Of a stretch of 16,531 bases of DNA, positions 14,529 through 16,531 are shown piece by piece (the stretch's first letter is position 1; each line of letters begins with the position of its first letter). Under the pieces are notes generated by a model. The model saw only the letters and a list, made by a program, of their open reading frames with translations. It searched no databases and was not told the DNA's origin. The DNA comes from an uncultured Eubacteriales bacterium (GTDB lineage Bacteria; Bacillota; Clostridia; Christensenellales; UBA1242). The stretch lies in assembly GCA_900556185.1 (NCBI GenBank), contig USNN01000013.1, positions 1 to 16,531 of the forward strand. The letters are read 5' to 3'. The position numbers and the translations under genes are program-made.

Positions 14529-16514
14529 ATGGCAAAGAAAAAATCAAGTTTCGGTGAAAACTTAACTAAATTTTTATTTCTTTTAATTTTAGGTGTTGCG
14601 GCTGCCAGTGCACTCGCGATTGTGCTTACAATGCTTATGGAAGGGGCTAGTATAGACCTAGACACTGCAAGAGATTATCTATCTAATGCCACCGCCCAAA
14701 CTTGGATGCTTGTGTTTAGCGGAATATATTTTATTTTCTTGCTATTATACTTCACTGCGTCTAAAAAGAAAGACCCTACTCTTGGCGACGAAAACCTAGA
14801 AAATGTTAAATGGTTAGAAGGCGGAGCACTAGACAAAGCCTTCCCTCCAAAAATGTTTTCAGACCTTAAAAACTTTTCTTGGGAAGGTATTCCTTTTAGA
14901 ATGATACACACAAGAAAGGGGCAAATGAAAGTTTATTTTACACCTAATTACCACTCTATTATTGTTGGTACAACTGGTGTTGGTAAAGGTATTTGTTTTG
15001 TTGAACCAGCCATTCAAATTTTAAGCGAACTTAAAAATAAGCCAAGTTTATTTATAACCGACCCAAAGTGTGAACTATTTGCTAGACACAGCCAAAAACT
15101 TAAAGATAGCGGATATAATGTGCTAGTTCTAGATATGAGAAACCCATACAACTCACTAAGATGGAATCCACTAGAAAGTATTTATAACAACTACCAAAGA
15201 GCACTTCACCTAGAAGAAGAAATATTAAAGCACTTAAATGATAATGTAGATAATTACGACTACTTGAAAGTTGGTCCTATTGACAATAAAGAATGGTACG
15301 AATTTAACCGTCAAGCCTACCCTACTTTGCGTGAAGCGTTTATGGAAGTAGAAGTAGAAAAACAAAAAATTAAAGACCAATGTTTTGATGATATTAATGA
15401 TATTTGCACTGCTCTTTGCCCTGTTACCGACCCTAAGAACGCATCTTGGGAACAAGGTGCCAGAAACTATCTAATTGCCGTCCTTGTTGCAATGCTAGAA
15501 GATAGTGAAAACCCAAGTTTAGGTATGACCGTTGATAAGTATAATTTCTATAACATGTACAAAATCGCCATGGATAAAGAAAACGATATGGAAAATGTTA
15601 AAGAATACTTTAGTGGCAGAAGCCGACTATCTAAAACCACTCAACTATGTTCACATATTGTATTTTCTAATGCTAAACAAACTAGAGATAGTTATATGTC
15701 TACCCTAGCCCAACAAATTGGCTTGTTTAGTGATAACGGTATTTGTTACCTAACCAGTAAAAACGAAATTGACTTCTATTCTTTTGATGATAAACCAACT
15801 GCATTCTTTATTCAAATTCCAGATGAAAAAGCAACAAGATACGGGCTTGCTTCGGTATGTATTTCTCAAAGCTATAAAGAGTTTGTTAGAAAAGCTAGAG
15901 ATAATAACGACGCTAGCGGCAAAGGCAAAAGCAATGCAGACAATGCTTGCTTAAAGCGACCTCTTATTTACATTATGGATGAATTTGCGAATATGCCAGC
16001 AGTTGCAGACTTTAACAAAGTTATAACCGTTGCAAGGTCTAGAAAGATTTACTTTAATATGATTATTCAATCTTATGCTCAATTAGAAAATGTGTATGGC
16101 AAAACCACAGCGGATATCGTTATGGATAACTGCAACACTAAAATATTCCTAGGCACCCCATCGCAAGAAACTCGTGAAGCATTTAGTAAAGAACTTGGAA
16201 ATTACCAAGTTAAAGTTACTAGCAAAGGCGAAAGCAAAGGCTCGGATGGCAAGACCTCTCCAAGCACAAACACTTCCCTTCAATCTCGACCACTTATGTT
16301 TGCTTCTGACCTAGATAAATTAAGCCAAGGCACAATGATTGTTAAAGTATTTGGATATAACCCAGTTAAAAGTTATAGTGAACCCTACTTTAAAGCAACC
16401 GATGTGTATAAGATTGGCAAAATGGAAACCCCATATATCCCTGGCAGAAGATTTAATGAAGAAGAATGTTTCTACGACATCAGAGAAAGAAACAAAAAAG
16501 TTTTACACTCATAA
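14529..16514 (+). CDS. virD4: VirD4/TraG-type IV coupling protein
   Basis: This 661-residue membrane ATPase recruits the relaxase-DNA complex (or a protein substrate) and hands it to the secretion channel. Two membrane helices lie at about 14-36 and 58-77, as in TraG/VirD4. Walker A is GTTGVGKG at 147-154, ending in Gly rather than Ser/Thr, which is usual in this family. Walker B is LIYIMDEFANMP at 479-490, with D484 and E485, a TraG hallmark; IIQSYAQLE (512-520) is the following conserved motif. The region between about 215 and 400 would be the all-alpha domain. The length is normal for Gram-positive coupling proteins. The start is ATG at 14529 after AGGAGA with six bases spacing; the stop TAA is followed by only 17 bases of window. 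It is transcribed away from the rest of the module from its own promoter. The assignment is very secure; the substrate is not known. Confidence 0.95.
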   Translation: MAKKKSSFGENLTKFLFLLILGVAAASALAIVLTMLMEGASIDLDTARDYLSNATAQTWMLVFSGIYFIFLLLYFTASKKKDPTLGDENLENVKWLEGGALDKAFPPKMFSDLKNFSWEGIPFRMIHTRKGQMKVYFTPNYHSIIVGTTGVGKGICFVEPAIQILSELKNKPSLFITDPKCELFARHSQKLKDSGYNVLVLDMRNPYNSLRWNPLESIYNNYQRALHLEEEILKHLNDNVDNYDYLKVGPIDNKEWYEFNRQAYPTLREAFMEVEVEKQKIKDQCFDDINDICTALCPVTDPKNASWEQGARNYLIAVLVAMLEDSENPSLGMTVDKYNFYNMYKIAMDKENDMENVKEYFSGRSRLSKTTQLCSHIVFSNAKQTRDSYMSTLAQQIGLFSDNGICYLTSKNEIDFYSFDDKPTAFFIQIPDEKATRYGLASVCISQSYKEFVRKARDNNDASGKGKSNADNACLKRPLIYIMDEFANMPAVADFNKVITVARSRKIYFNMIIQSYAQLENVYGKTTADIVMDNCNTKIFLGTPSQETREAFSKELGNYQVKVTSKGESKGSDGKTSPSTNTSLQSRPLMFASDLDKLSQGTMIVKVFGYNPVKSYSEPYFKATDVYKIGKMETPYIPGRRFNEEECFYDIRERNKKVLHS

Positions 16515-16531
16515 TTATTACCCCACCAATT

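Noticed and set aside
14969..14992. Walker A of the coupling protein ending in GKG instead of GKS/GKT
   Set aside because: A Gly at this position is common in TraG/VirD4 proteins and is not a defect.
147..16514. Recoded TGA (Mycoplasma or Gracilibacteria codes)
   Set aside because: No in-frame TGA was seen in the major genes, and the Trp codons inspected are TGG. The lack of TGA among five visible stops (TAG three times, TAA twice) is too small a sample to argue for reassignment.
1..16531. CRISPR arrays, tRNA/rRNA genes, insertion sequences, relaxase, integrase or cell-wall hydrolase
   Set aside because: I looked for regularly spaced repeats, cloverleaf-like sequences, transposase or relaxase motifs and NlpC/P60- or lysozyme-like proteins, and saw none in the window.

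Overview
The window is a compact type IV secretion / conjugation module from a low-GC Gram-positive-type bacterium, most likely an uncultured member of the Bacillota. The DNA is strongly AT-rich, ribosome binding sites are AGGAGG-like, and the Trp codons examined are TGG. No in-frame TGA occurs, and none of the five visible gene ends uses TGA. This argues for the standard genetic code rather than the Mycoplasma/Spiroplasma code, although the gene set and order resemble integrative conjugative elements (ICEs) of mycoplasmas (NCBI family names Mbov_0395 to Mbov_0399, recalled from memory and not searched).

Layout. Transcription is mostly leftward. From right to left on the minus strand: two small pilin-like two-helix membrane proteins (14232-13885 and 13805-13479); an intrinsic terminator (about 13393-13361); a giant VirB6/TrbL-like membrane protein of about 2438 residues (13229-5913, 'giant A'); a 63-base gap with a strong hairpin; a VirB4-type ATPase with a VirB3/PrgI-like membrane segment at its N terminus (5849-3147); and, 10 bases after it, a second giant membrane protein (3136 to beyond base 1, 'giant B'). 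Giant B is open to the left edge for at least 1045 codons and is a paralog of giant A. On the plus strand, divergent from the pilin genes, lies a VirD4/TraG coupling protein (14529-16514). The 296-base divergent region between 14233 and 14528 holds a promoter for each direction and A-tract repeats.

How the genes fit together. The coupling protein would bring the DNA-relaxase substrate to the channel. VirB4 would power assembly or transport. The giant VirB6-like proteins would form the inner channel and project roughly 850-1100-residue domains, probably outward. The two small proteins would supply pilin or minor channel subunits. No relaxase, integrase, VirB8-like protein or cell-wall hydrolase is visible, so this is part of a larger element, or a resident secretion system, that continues beyond one or both edges.

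Most unusual are the two giant paralogous membrane proteins flanking virB4. Giant A also carries a tail of nearly 1000 residues (Pro/Gly/Ser linker, long charged helical region, Ser/Thr tract, Lys/Ala-rich end) after its last clear membrane helix. Gram-positive VirB6 proteins are normally a few hundred residues long. I recognise no known domain in the large extramembrane regions.
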